Shown: positions 8,125 through 15,754, counted from the first letter of the stretch. The stretch is 25,828 bases of DNA from DASUBV01 sp035763085 (GCA_035763085.1 DASUBV010000120.1:1-25828); one strand, 5' to 3'. Numbers and translations are program-made. Notes: generated by a model not told the origin, from the sequence alone.

Positions 8125-8130
8125 ACTGTA
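8125..8130 (-). promoter_or_regulatory. -10-like element of a possible leaderless CPBP protease promoter
   Basis: On the minus strand TACAGT (8130-8125) is followed by the 6 nt CCTGAG and then GTG at 8118-8116, in frame with the protease. It is the third gene in the window with this TANNNT-N6-start layout. It supports the shorter 260-residue protein over the longer open frame. No -35 element is clear. Confidence 0.4.
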
Positions 8131-8542
8131 GCCGGTGCCGGGAGCCGGCTCCGGACCGGCGCGGCCGGCAGGCTGCCCGCCCGTGGCCGGCCAGGGGGCG
8201 GCGGGCCGGCCCGCCGGGGCAGGCCGGGGACGGCGACCCGGCCGCGCCGGGACCGAATCGGTACCCGCCCGCGGCCCGCCTGGCGGTGTAACCTTCCTAC
8301 AGGCGGCGGCCCGTGCCGGTGTGCCGGCTGACTGCCTGCGGGCGGTGAGCGGGCTGGAGCAGGCCATTCAGAGTGCGCCGCGTCCGCGCGGGGGGCACTG
8401 AGCGGCGAGGACGGCAGTACTGCACCCGGCACCGCGCCAGTCACAGCAGCCGCCTGGCAGCAGCTATCCCGGACCGCATGATTCCCGGGAGGCGACCGGC
8501 GGGGGGACAGCCAGCTACAGCGCACAGCGACAAGGTGGGCTC
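8131..8542. other. Gap of about 410 bp between divergent genes, no confident gene
   Basis: No confident gene. The leftward protease frame stays open to 8367 but reads as low-complexity Pro/Ala/Gly. Notable sites are an 11-bp GC palindrome (CCGCC-T-GGCGG, 8276-8286) and a perfect 10-bp palindrome GCAGTACTGC (8414-8423), which could be a regulatory site for the rightward genes. No tRNA or Rho-independent terminator with a T-run was recognised. Confidence 0.5.
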
Positions 8543-8683
8543 ATGAAGCGAGCGGGTCGCAGTCAGCGCGGCCAGGCCAGCTCCGGACGTGCCAGGGCGG
8601 CGGATTCGCGCAGTGCGGTGATCCGGCAGGGCCGCGGTCCCGGCTGGCAGGCCGGGGGGTGCGGCGTGCGAGGACCCTCGTGA
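8543..8683 (+). CDS. Possible 46-residue leader ORF, overlapping the GT-C-like gene
   Basis: ATG at 8543 follows AAGGTGGG with normal spacing and opens a 46-residue arginine-rich frame (starting MKRAGRSQRG). Its TGA (8681-8683) overlaps the GTG at 8680 of the next gene as GTGA, the usual form of translational coupling. Against it: third positions are clearly less GC-rich than in neighbouring genes, and no family is recognised. It could be a regulatory upstream ORF or chance. Confidence 0.3.
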   Translation: MKRAGRSQRGQASSGRARAADSRSAVIRQGRGPGWQAGGCGVRGPS

Positions 8684-10731
8684 GCGCCAGCCGGGCGGCC
8701 GGGCCGCAGCGCGGCGTGACAGGCGAGGCTGGCCTGTCACGCACTGCCAGCTCCCGTGGCACCGCGGGCTCCCCGAGCACTACAGGCACTGCGGGCAGCA
8801 CGCCGCAGAGCACCCGGGGCACCCGGCCAGCGCAGGACGTCCCGGCGCCGCGCGGCGCACGGCGCGCCGTCTCCCGGCGGTCCCCCGGCCAGGCCGGCCG
8901 CACGGCCCGGGCCTGGCTGCGCGGCCCGGCCGGCCGCCGTCTCGGGGGGCATCTGCTGCTGCTGGCCTGCTACATCGGCGCCGGGGTCATCGTGACCTGG
9001 CCGATGACGCTGCGGCTGGCCGGCGACCAGCTGCTGAAGGTCCCCGACGTCTCGAGCTACGTCTGGTCGCTGTGGTGGATGGCGCACCAGACCGCGCACC
9101 TGGGTGACCCCTGGTTCACCCAGTACATGGCGGCCCCGACCGGGATCCAGCTCGGCTTCGACACTCTGATGCCGCTGCCCGGCCTGATCATGACGCCGGT
9201 GACGCTGCTGCTCAGCCCGTTCGCGTCGTTCTGCGTGCTGACCGTCGTGATCCCCGGCCTGCTGTGCTACGTGACCTACCGGGCCGCGCGGCTGTGGCTC
9301 GGTCAGCCCGGCGCGATCGCCGCCGGCGCATTCTTCGGCCTGGCCACGATGGTGACCTGGCAGAACCTGTACCACCTCAACATTTCCATCGGCACGCTGT
9401 TCCTGCCGATGACGCTGGAGGCCGCGGTCCGGCTGCGCCGCAGGCCCGGCCGCCGGCAGGGCATCATCGCGGGGCTGGTGCTCGGCGCCGCCGTGCTGAC
9501 CAACCAGGAGTCGGCCGTCGTCGCCACCCTGCTGGCCGCCGCGGTACTGGTGCCGTGGCTGGCCGGGATCCTCGCCCGGCGCCAGCGGCGGACCAGGTCC
9601 GTGCCCGCGCTGCGCACCCTGGGGCTGGGCGCCATCGTGGCCGCGGTGGTGGCCAGCCCGCAGCTGCTGGCCATGCTCCGCCAGGTCACCGACGGCGGCA
9701 CGACCATCGCGCCCAGCCAGCTCATCCAGCTCACCCAGAGCTACCGCAACTACGGCGTCGGGCTGCCCGCGCTGTTCGCCCCCTCCCCGCGGCTGGGCCA
9801 CTTCCACCTCGCGCAGCTGGCCAGCGCCTACCAGTTCGGCGAGCCGACCGAGGGCATCCCCACCTTCGGCGTCGTGGTGGCCGGGCTGGCTGTCATCGGG
9901 CTGGCGCTGACCTGGCGGCGGCGGCATTCATGGGGCCTGGCGCTGCTGTGGCTGGTCGGCGCCGCGCTGGCGCTGGGCCCGACGCTGATCATCGGCGGCC
10001 GGACGTTCATCCCGCTGGCCGAGCGCTGGCACGACGTGATCGTCTCCCCGCTGCTGCCCTATACCTGGCTGATCCGCATTCCCGGATTGTCGGCGCTGCG
10101 CGAGGCCGACCGGCTCGCCCTGCTGGGCCTGCTCGGCGCCGCGATCCTGGCCGGCGCGGCGATCCAGTGGGTATGCGACCACGCCTGGCCGGTGCTCGCG
10201 GGCGCGCTCATCGTGGTGGTGGCCGGCGCGGGCTACCTGGAAGCGGGCTGGGGAGCGGCCGCGGCCCCGATGATGCGGGCGGCCATGCCCAGCGTGGACG
10301 GGCCGATCGCCGCCGACAAGTCCCGCTCGATCGTGGTCGACGTGCCGTTCGGGCTGCGCGGCGGCGTCGGGGTCACCGGCTTCGGGATGCCCCCGCAGGC
10401 GCTGATGCTGGCCACGGCCGACGGCCACCCGCGGGCGGTGTCCTACACCTCCTGGGTGCCCCAGCCGACGATCAACGGCATGACCCGCAACCCGTTCTAC
10501 CGCTGCCTGTACGCCGCCCAGAACGGATCTCGGTTCGCCTGCCACGGCCAGGCCGTGGTGACGGCCCGCCGCGCGGCCCGGCACGCGGATATCGGCTGGG
10601 TCATCTCCTGGCACAGCCGGACCAGGGCCGCGCGCCCGACGGTCATCAAGTTCCTGTACGGGACCGGGTTCCGCATCGACTACCAGGTCAGCACCGGCCA
10701 GTCCGGGATCACCGTCTGGCGCCGCGGGTAG
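8680..10731 (+). CDS. Polytopic membrane protein, GT-C glycosyltransferase-like
   Basis: 683 residues from GTG 8680, which has GAGGA at 8670-8674 (5-nt spacer). GTG 8659 would add 7 residues. After an approximately 85-residue Ser/Arg/Pro-rich cytoplasmic head, the chain has about ten to twelve hydrophobic helices and then a soluble C-terminal domain of about 150 residues. The first extracellular loop, with KVPDVSSYVWSLWWMAHQ, has the aspartate/tryptophan pattern common in GT-C and YfhO-like enzymes, which use polyprenyl-phosphate sugars on the outer face. TNQESAVVA and IPGLSALREADRL are further conserved-looking loops. No donor or acceptor can be named. A hairpin followed by TTT (10840-10867) may end its transcript. 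A transport role cannot be excluded. Confidence 0.78.
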   Translation: MSASRAAGPQRGVTGEAGLSRTASSRGTAGSPSTTGTAGSTPQSTRGTRPAQDVPAPRGARRAVSRRSPGQAGRTARAWLRGPAGRRLGGHLLLLACYIGAGVIVTWPMTLRLAGDQLLKVPDVSSYVWSLWWMAHQTAHLGDPWFTQYMAAPTGIQLGFDTLMPLPGLIMTPVTLLLSPFASFCVLTVVIPGLLCYVTYRAARLWLGQPGAIAAGAFFGLATMVTWQNLYHLNISIGTLFLPMTLEAAVRLRRRPGRRQGIIAGLVLGAAVLTNQESAVVATLLAAAVLVPWLAGILARRQRRTRSVPALRTLGLGAIVAAVVASPQLLAMLRQVTDGGTTIAPSQLIQLTQSYRNYGVGLPALFAPSPRLGHFHLAQLASAYQFGEPTEGIPTFGVVVAGLAVIGLALTWRRRHSWGLALLWLVGAALALGPTLIIGGRTFIPLAERWHDVIVSPLLPYTWLIRIPGLSALREADRLALLGLLGAAILAGAAIQWVCDHAWPVLAGALIVVVAGAGYLEAGWGAAAAPMMRAAMPSVDGPIAADKSRSIVVDVPFGLRGGVGVTGFGMPPQALMLATADGHPRAVSYTSWVPQPTINGMTRNPFYRCLYAAQNGSRFACHGQAVVTARRAARHADIGWVISWHSRTRAARPTVIKFLYGTGFRIDYQVSTGQSGITVWRRG

Positions 10732-10839
10732 CCGCCCTCGCCGCCGGGAAGCCGGAACCGGGGGAGCAGGCTCGGGCCGGGCGGCGGCGCTGCCAGCGCG
10801 GCGGCGGCGCCGGATAGCCGGCGCTGCCGGGCGCCGGAT

Positions 10840-10867
10840 GGCGGCCGCGGATCCGGCCGCCGGCCGC
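10840..10867 (+). terminator. GC hairpin, possible terminator after the GT-C-like gene
   Basis: GGCGGCCG (10840-10847) and CGGCCGCC (10854-10861) form a perfect 8-bp stem with a 6-nt loop. After five further bases there is only a short TTT. The position, between the end of the GT-C-like gene and the TACGTT -10-like element of the next gene, fits a terminator. The weak T-run lowers confidence. Confidence 0.35.
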
Positions 10868-10918
10868 CTTTGCTACGTTGGCCCGCACCGGACCGATACC
10901 GGGCCCCCAGGAGCAGTC

Positions 10919-11662
10919 ATGGCCAAGCCGAAGCAACCGACCGATCCCCGGCCGTCAGCCGCCGCGCAGTCCGGCACCCCGCCGCCGGGTGAGCAGCCAG
11001 GAAGCCGGCCGGCCAGCGGCGCCGCGCAGAAGCGGGCCCGCCAGCGAGCCGGGCGGCAGGCGGCTGCCGCCGGCGGTCAGCGCACCCCGCCCCCGCCCCC
11101 GCCAGCCCGGCCTGCCCCGGCCCGGCCGGCGCCGGCCAGCGGGCCGTCCCGGACCACGGGGACTTCCCGGGCTGCGGGCGCGCCCCGGACGACGGGACCC
11201 GCCGAGCCGGCCGCCAGGCCCGGCGGGCTGCCGGCGACGGTGCGCTACGCGGTCTGGTGCATGTACGCCGGGGCGGCGCTGTCGGCGCTGGCCCTGATCG
11301 TGACGATCGTCACGGCCGGGGAGGCGCGCCGGCTGCTGCACGAGGCTGAGCCGCAGCTCAGCGCGGCGAAGGTGTCGGCGGCGGTGCACACCGGGATCAT
11401 CTCCTCGGCAGCCATCTGGGTCATCACCATCGCCTTGTGGGTGATCATGGCCAAGGTCAACCAGGCCGGGCGGGGCTGGGCCCGGATCGCCGGCACGGTG
11501 CTGTGCGTGGCCAGCACGCTGAGCCTGGCCGGGTACATCACGCAGGCCTACCCGGTGGCCCTGAAGGTGACCGTCGTCCCGCTGTGGCTGGCCGGGCTGG
11601 CCGCCACGGCCCTGCTGTGGCGGCCCGCGACCACCAGCTACATCCGCTCCGGCCGGAGCTAG
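10919..11662 (+). CDS. Four-helix membrane protein with proline-rich N-terminus
   Basis: 247 residues. The ATG at 10919 is chosen because AGGAG lies 5 nt upstream (10909-10913) and a TACGTT -10-like hexamer lies at 10874-10879; a longer frame from 10838 lacks both. Residues 1 to about 105 are Pro/Ala/Arg-rich and likely disordered in the cytoplasm. About residues 110-240 hold four hydrophobic segments (for example YAVWCMYAGAALSALALIV and ISSAAIWVITIALWVIMAKV), with the conserved-looking joint NQAGRGWARI. This is the shape of a widespread actinobacterial membrane-protein type without known function. The last helix is followed by a short tail, TSYIRSGRS. It stands alone, rightward, and converges on the ROK repressor. 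Confidence 0.8.
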   Translation: MAKPKQPTDPRPSAAAQSGTPPPGEQPGSRPASGAAQKRARQRAGRQAAAAGGQRTPPPPPPARPAPARPAPASGPSRTTGTSRAAGAPRTTGPAEPAARPGGLPATVRYAVWCMYAGAALSALALIVTIVTAGEARRLLHEAEPQLSAAKVSAAVHTGIISSAAIWVITIALWVIMAKVNQAGRGWARIAGTVLCVASTLSLAGYITQAYPVALKVTVVPLWLAGLAATALLWRPATTSYIRSGRS

Positions 11663-11694
11663 CGGCGCCGGCCTGCGCCGCCCGCATCACCTGC

Positions 11695-11723
11695 GCGCGC
11701 CGGCGCGGATCCGCCCGGCGCGC
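11695..11723. terminator. Strong hairpin between convergent genes, possible bidirectional terminator
   Basis: GCGCGCCGG (11695-11703) pairs with CCGGCGCGC (11715-11723). The 11 bases between contain a further perfect palindrome GCGGATCCGC, so with one bulged base the stem reaches about 14 bp. It lies in the 70-bp gap between the stop codons of two convergent genes, where a bidirectional terminator is expected. No T-run follows on either strand. Confidence 0.5.
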
Positions 11724-11732
11724 CTGCCGGAA

Positions 11733-13019
11733 TCAGGTGCCCAGGCCTAAGGGGGCGGCCGCGGCGGCAGCGTCGGGCCCGGCCGACGGGAGCAGCGCGG
11801 TCAGCCGCTGCCAGGCCAGCTCCGCTCCCAGGGCCAGGCAGCCGTCCACCACCGAGTCGGTGCCCAGGGCGCTGACCTTCACCTCCGGCAGCGCCGGGGC
11901 CAGGCGGCCCAGCTCGTCGGTGACCGCCCCGGCGAAGCCGGGAGCCTGGCCGATCCCGCCGCCCAGCACGATCAGCTCGGGGTCGACCACCGTGATGACC
12001 GCGCAGATCGCCTTGGCCACCAGCCGGGCCTCGGCCGACACCACCGCGGCCGCCCGGTCGTCGCCGGCCGCGGCCGCCTGGAAGACCCGCCGCGCCGACA
12101 CCGAGCCGCGCATCCCCGCCCGCCGGGCGGCCCGGACCACCGCCGACGCCGAGCCGGCCGCCTCCAGCGCGCCGCGCCGGCGCACATCCTCAGCCGCCAC
12201 GCCCGGCCCCTCGGAGATGGGCATGAACGCGATCTCGCCGGCCACGCCGTGCACCCCCCGGTGCAGCCGCCCGTCGATCACCAGGCCCATCCCGATGCCC
12301 GTGCCGATGGACACGAACGCGAAGGTCGCGACATCGCGGCCGTGCCCGTGCTCGCGCTCGGCGACCGCGGCCGCGTCAATGTCGTTCTCGACCATCAGCT
12401 GCGGCCCGAAAGCCTCTCGCAGGCCGGCCAGCACCTCCCGCCGGCCCCAGCCCGCCAGCCCGCCGGCCAGCGCGATGGCGTTGCGCCGCGGATCGTAGAC
12501 GCCGGGGCTGCCGATCACGGTCTGAGTCACCTCGGCGCGGCTCACGCCGGCCCCGCCGCACAGCTGATCGGCCAGGCCCACCAGCTCGGTCACCCGCCCG
12601 GCGGTGCTGGAGGCCCGCGACCGGACGGCCAGCCGCCCGATGATCTGGCCGCTGAGGTCGGCCAGCGCGCCGCGCAGGTACTGCTGGCCGATGTCCAGGC
12701 CGAGCACGTAGCCGGCGTCGGGCCGGATCTCATACAGCAGCGCCGACCGGCCGGGCATGCCGGTCCGCTGGCCGGCCGCCCGGACCAGCCCCGAGCGCTC
12801 GACGTTGGCCAGCGCCAGCGAGACGGTCGGCTTGGACAGCCCGGACAGCCGGGCCAGGTCAGCGCGCGAGCAGCGGCCCAGCCGCCGGATGTGGCTGAGC
12901 AGCAGCTGCTCGTTCAGGGCGCGCAGCAGCTGCGGCCGGGCCGCCTGCCCGCCACCCGGCGCGTCCCGCTCGGCGGTGCGCCCGGCGGCCCCGCCGTCCC
13001 GCTCGCCTGCGACGGTCAT
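11733..13019 (-). CDS. ROK-family transcriptional repressor of the sugar locus
   Basis: 428 residues. A winged helix-turn-helix lies at about 36-80 (NEQLLLSHIRRL, then CSRADLARLSGLSKPTVSLALANVE), followed by a ROK sugar-binding domain (VLGLDIGQQYLRGALADL, residues 105-122; VENDIDAAAVAE, 210-221; IGTGIGMGLVIDG, 238-250). ROK repressors of the NagC/XylR type leave DNA when a sugar binds. The zinc signature common in the family is missing: GEIAFMPIS has F where the zinc His usually stands, and the following segment (GPGVAAEDVRRRGALEAA) has no cysteines. The start has GGAGGAG 7 nt upstream. It is third in the leftward set pfkB-GH4-rok, 36 bp after GH4, and probably binds the inverted repeat at 15730-15754, so it may repress its own transcript. 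Confidence 0.9.
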   Translation of the reverse strand: MTVAGERDGGAAGRTAERDAPGGGQAARPQLLRALNEQLLLSHIRRLGRCSRADLARLSGLSKPTVSLALANVERSGLVRAAGQRTGMPGRSALLYEIRPDAGYVLGLDIGQQYLRGALADLSGQIIGRLAVRSRASSTAGRVTELVGLADQLCGGAGVSRAEVTQTVIGSPGVYDPRRNAIALAGGLAGWGRREVLAGLREAFGPQLMVENDIDAAAVAEREHGHGRDVATFAFVSIGTGIGMGLVIDGRLHRGVHGVAGEIAFMPISEGPGVAAEDVRRRGALEAAGSASAVVRAARRAGMRGSVSARRVFQAAAAGDDRAAAVVSAEARLVAKAICAVITVVDPELIVLGGGIGQAPGFAGAVTDELGRLAPALPEVKVSALGTDSVVDGCLALGAELAWQRLTALLPSAGPDAAAAAAPLGLGT

Positions 13020-13055
13020 CGGAAGCTCCTCCGCTTTCCTGGGCCCCCCGCTGCC

Positions 13056-14444
13056 TTAGTGCAGGTACGCCAGATGCTGGCCGTGCCGCTCGCGGTACTC
13101 GCCGAGGAGCTCGCGGGCCGCGGTGATCCCCGGCACCAGCGGGTGCTGCGACAGCGCCACGGCCGCCAGCCCGGCGTCCGCGGTCATCGCCGCCTCCACG
13201 ATGCCGCGCTCATACTCCTTGACCTGCTCCACCAGCGCGCGGGCCGCGCGCGGCAGCTCGGGAACGGCCAGCGGCGTGAGGCCGGCGGGGTCCACCCGGG
13301 CGGGCAGCTCCACGACATCGCCGGCGTCCAGGCCCAGGCTCGCCCCGTGCGCGGTGTTGATGATGACGTCGCCGGGCGCCCGGCCCGAGAGCCCGTCGAT
13401 CACCCGCAGGGCCAGGCCCTCGTACCCGCCGATGGCGGCCGAGTCGATGGCGGCCGCCCCCGCTGCCGCCCGGCGCGCCCGCGCCTCGCCCTGCCCGCTG
13501 GCGCCGTCGGTATCGGTCCGCATGTAGGTGTCGCGGCGCACGCCCAGCAGGGTGTCATAGACCGACCACGCAGCGTGCACGTCCCCCTCGGAGAAGGCCG
13601 CGGCCAGCGCGCCGAGCAGCTCGGTGTTGAGCTTCAGCACGTCCTGCCCGCGGGTGGACCCGGCCCGGGCCACGCCGTGCACGTAGCGGCCCGGGTCATA
13701 GAAGTAGTAAACGTACTCGGCCGGGATCGCGCCGACCCGGCGGACCACGGCCGGGTCGAAGCCGGCGAACCGGTGGTCAAAGTGCTGCAGTTCCTCGAAC
13801 CGGCCGAGCAGCTCACCGATCCGCTCCCGGCCGCCGGCCTGCAGCGAGCAGACCCAGCCCAGGTGGTTCAGGCCGGCGTAGGAGCCGGACACGTCGTAGG
13901 CCGGGGCGTCAAGGAACTGCGCCATCCGCGACACCGTGCCGCCCGGGGTGTCGCAGACGCCGACCGCGCGGACCTTGCCCTGCGCCGAGATGGCCTGGGT
14001 GATCAGGCCCGCCGGGTTGGTGAAGTTGATCAGCACCGCCTCCGGCGCCACGGTGCTGAGCAGGTCGCAGTAATCCAGCACGACCGGGATCGTGCGCAGC
14101 GCCATCGCGCCGCCGCCCGGGCCGGTGGTCTCCTGGCCCACGATGCCGCGCCGCAGCGCGACGTCCTCGTCGATGACCCGGCCCCGGTCACCGCCGACCC
14201 GGATGGCCGAGAAGACATAGTCGGCGCCGGTGAACGCCTCCGTCGCGTCCCCGGTCACCTGGACCACGCCGGGGTGACCCAGGGCGGTGGCCAGCTCAGC
14301 GGCCAGCCGGCAGATCGTGTCCCGGCGGGTCGCGTCCGGCTCGAAGAGGCTGATCTGGCCGAAGGCATCGGGCCTGCTGGTCAGGACCGCTCGGACGAAC
14401 GCGGGCATCCGGACGCCGCCGCCACCCAGGATTGCCAGCTTCAC
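13056..14444 (-). CDS. Glycoside hydrolase family 4 (first copy), NAD+/Mn2+-dependent glycosidase
   Basis: 462 residues from GTG 14444; GTG 14468 would add 8. GH4 enzymes cleave glycosides in the cytosol by transient oxidation at C3 with NAD+ and a divalent metal, often on 6-phospho-sugars. Seen here (numbering from 14444): the NAD-binding start VKLAILGGGG, the block RVGGDRGRVIDEDVALRRG then VGQETTGPGGG, the metal Cys164 in GVCDTPGG, the metal His194 in GLNHLGW, and a tyrosine-rich stretch EYVYYFYDPG that should hold the catalytic base. The C-terminal INTAHGASLGLDAGDVVELP fits the family. GTG 14444 is preferred because GGAG lies 8 nt upstream and family members begin M-K-I-A. It sits between pfkB and the ROK repressor, and its sequence differs clearly from the second GH4. 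The substrate is unknown. Confidence 0.9.
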   Translation of the reverse strand: MKLAILGGGGVRMPAFVRAVLTSRPDAFGQISLFEPDATRRDTICRLAAELATALGHPGVVQVTGDATEAFTGADYVFSAIRVGGDRGRVIDEDVALRRGIVGQETTGPGGGAMALRTIPVVLDYCDLLSTVAPEAVLINFTNPAGLITQAISAQGKVRAVGVCDTPGGTVSRMAQFLDAPAYDVSGSYAGLNHLGWVCSLQAGGRERIGELLGRFEELQHFDHRFAGFDPAVVRRVGAIPAEYVYYFYDPGRYVHGVARAGSTRGQDVLKLNTELLGALAAAFSEGDVHAAWSVYDTLLGVRRDTYMRTDTDGASGQGEARARRAAAGAAAIDSAAIGGYEGLALRVIDGLSGRAPGDVIINTAHGASLGLDAGDVVELPARVDPAGLTPLAVPELPRAARALVEQVKEYERGIVEAAMTADAGLAAVALSQHPLVPGITAARELLGEYRERHGQHLAYLH

Positions 14445-14481
14445 TGCTCGGACTCCATTCCCGCTCACTCCCTGCTCTTGT

Positions 14482-14539
14482 CCTCAGCTGCTCAGTTGTC
14501 CTCGGCTGCCCGGTGCTCAGCTGCTCAGTGCTCAGCTGC
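14482..14539. repeat. 15-bp minisatellite, about four copies, between pfkB and the first GH4
   Basis: Copies at 14482-14496 (CCTCAGCTGCTCAGT), 14500-14514 (three changes), 14515-14529 (one change, first base) and a partial copy at 14530-14539. Copies 2, 3 and 4 abut. Each full exact unit holds a CAGCTG palindrome. The last copy runs into the pfkB stop codon (14532-14534). The unit length is a multiple of three, so the array may have grown from the pfkB tail. It fills nearly all of the gap between the two genes. Confidence 0.8.
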
Positions 14540-15560
14540 GTGCTGCACCGCCTGGCCGGCCGCTGCCCGGTGCCGGGCCGCCCTGCTGGCCGGCGATCTT
14601 GGCCACGGCATCCTGCAGGGCCGCGGCCGCCAGGTTCTCCGCGACCATCGCGCCCGGAGCCCGCCCGGCCGAGCTGAACCCGGCCACCTCGACCGCGCCG
14701 ACGGCGCCCGGCCGGGTCACCGACTCCGCGGCGGCGGCGTTGGCCGCTGCTACCGCCCGGGTCAGCGGCACGCCCTGGACCAGGGCGCCGATCATCGCGC
14801 CGGCGAAGTTATCGCCGGCCCCGGTCAGGTCGCGGACGGTGACCTGCCGGACTCCGTCACTGACCTCGCTTACCCCGTCCGGGCCCGCGATCAGCGCGCC
14901 GCGCGCGCCCCGGGTGACCACCATCGTGGTGCCCCAGGCCGCGGCCGCGGCGACCGCCGCCTCGGTGCTGGTGGTGCCGGTCAGCCGCCGGATCTCGTCC
15001 TCGTTGGGGACGAACAGGTCAGCCAGCCTGACGCACTCGATGATCTCCTCGCGCAGGTGCTGCTCGTCGCCCAGCGAGACATCCAGCACCGTCCTGGTCC
15101 CCTGGGCCCGCGCCTGACGCAGGACGTCCGGCACCCCGGCCCCGCCGTGCAGGTAGCACCACCGGGGACGGCTGTCGCGCAGCACGCCCAGCCAGCGCCC
15201 GACGTCCGGCTGCTCGCCGGCCGGCCGGGGCGGATTGTGGGTGACGAACGCACGGTCGCCGTCGAAGTTCAGCACGACGGTGATCCCGGCCGAGGGGCGC
15301 CGGACCCGCCGCGAGTAGCTCAGGTCCACGCCCAGCCCGGCGCAGAACTCACGGACGACCGCGGAGCCCAGGTCATCGCCCAGCACGGTGCACAGGCCCG
15401 CCTGCGCCCCGGCCCTGGCCGCGGCGCTGGCGCTGGTGACGGCACCTCCGCAGGACACGGCGAACTCGTCGGTGAAAATCTCCTCACCGGGTCCCGGCAG
15501 CGCGGGCACGTGGCCGAAGACCAGCTCGAGGAACACCGTGCCGAGCGAGATCATGTCCAA
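14532..15560 (-). CDS. PfkB/ribokinase-family sugar kinase
   Basis: 342 residues. Phosphorylates a sugar, sugar acid or sugar phosphate with ATP in the cytosol. The family signature DLTGAGDNFAGAMIGAL (244-260) carries the catalytic base D250 and the anion-hole GAGD. VPNEDEIRRLTG (184-195) and VVTRGARGALI (214-224) are the usual ATP-side motifs, and SCGGAV (36-41) is the substrate-side glycine motif. TTG at 15560 is 10 nt from GGAGG (15571-15575); the ATG at 15554 is a possible alternative. It is first in the leftward set with GH4 and the ROK repressor, about 170 bp from the central inverted repeat. It probably acts late in the pathway, on a sugar released by GH4; the substrate is unknown. Confidence 0.9.
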   Translation of the reverse strand: MDMISLGTVFLELVFGHVPALPGPGEEIFTDEFAVSCGGAVTSASAAARAGAQAGLCTVLGDDLGSAVVREFCAGLGVDLSYSRRVRRPSAGITVVLNFDGDRAFVTHNPPRPAGEQPDVGRWLGVLRDSRPRWCYLHGGAGVPDVLRQARAQGTRTVLDVSLGDEQHLREEIIECVRLADLFVPNEDEIRRLTGTTSTEAAVAAAAAWGTTMVVTRGARGALIAGPDGVSEVSDGVRQVTVRDLTGAGDNFAGAMIGALVQGVPLTRAVAAANAAAAESVTRPGAVGAVEVAGFSSAGRAPGAMVAENLAAAALQDAVAKIAGQQGGPAPGSGRPGGAARS

Positions 15561-15624
15561 ACCGAGCAGTCCTCCAGCCCTGGCAGCGACAAGAAAGCCA
15601 AGCTAACAGCGCCTCCGGCGAGCA

Positions 15625-15658
15625 CCGCCCGCGCGTGCCTGGACCAGGCACCGGGCGG
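15625..15658. other. Hairpin or second operator in the divergent control region
   Basis: GTGCCTGG (15635-15642) and CCAGGCAC (15644-15651) form a perfect 8-bp inverted repeat around one central base. CCGCCC (15625-15630) and GGGCGG (15653-15658) add an outer 6-bp stem. It lies about 65-100 bp upstream of pfkB, so in its transcript it would be a leader hairpin. As DNA it could be a second operator unrelated to the A/T-rich one. No gene was found in 15561-15796. Confidence 0.4.
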
Positions 15659-15715
15659 CGTGCCGGCGGTCATGCCATCGGGGGGCCGAGGTCGGTCACA
15701 TTTCGGCCACGAGCC

Positions 15716-15743
15716 TTGTTACCTATCAAATAGTTAGGATACT
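15716..15743 (+). promoter_or_regulatory. Candidate promoter of the rightward sugar operon
   Basis: TTGTTA (15716-15721) and GATACT (15738-15743) with a 16-bp spacer resemble -35 and -10 boxes. The -10 box lies inside the inverted repeat 15730-15754, so a bound repressor would block it. Expected transcription start is near 15750, giving a leader of about 45 nt to the ROK kinase. The match to consensus is moderate. Confidence 0.35.
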
Positions 15744-15754
15744 GTCCTAACTAT
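15730..15754. promoter_or_regulatory. Perfect inverted repeat, candidate ROK repressor operator
   Basis: Arms ATAGTTAGGA (15730-15739) and TCCTAACTAT (15745-15754) are exact reverse complements around a 5-bp spacer (TACTG). It is the most A/T-rich dyad in the window and sits between the divergent pfkB and ROK kinase operons, where one repressor could control both arms. TTAGGA...TCCTAA-type dyads resemble sites I associate with ROK regulators in actinobacteria. Binding by the repressor at 11733-13019 is inferred from its place in the locus. No second copy was noticed upstream of the binding-protein gene. Confidence 0.65.

Noticed and set aside
10838..10918. Upstream extension of the four-helix membrane protein to 10838
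   Set aside because: ATG 10919 has a good SD and a -10-like element upstream, and the extension would cover a GC hairpin.
12249..15737. A 1162-codon rightward open frame opposite the repressor, GH4 and pfkB genes
   Set aside because: It is antisense to three genes with clear family motifs; its Arg/Gln/His/Gly-rich composition is typical of the complement of GC-rich coding DNA.
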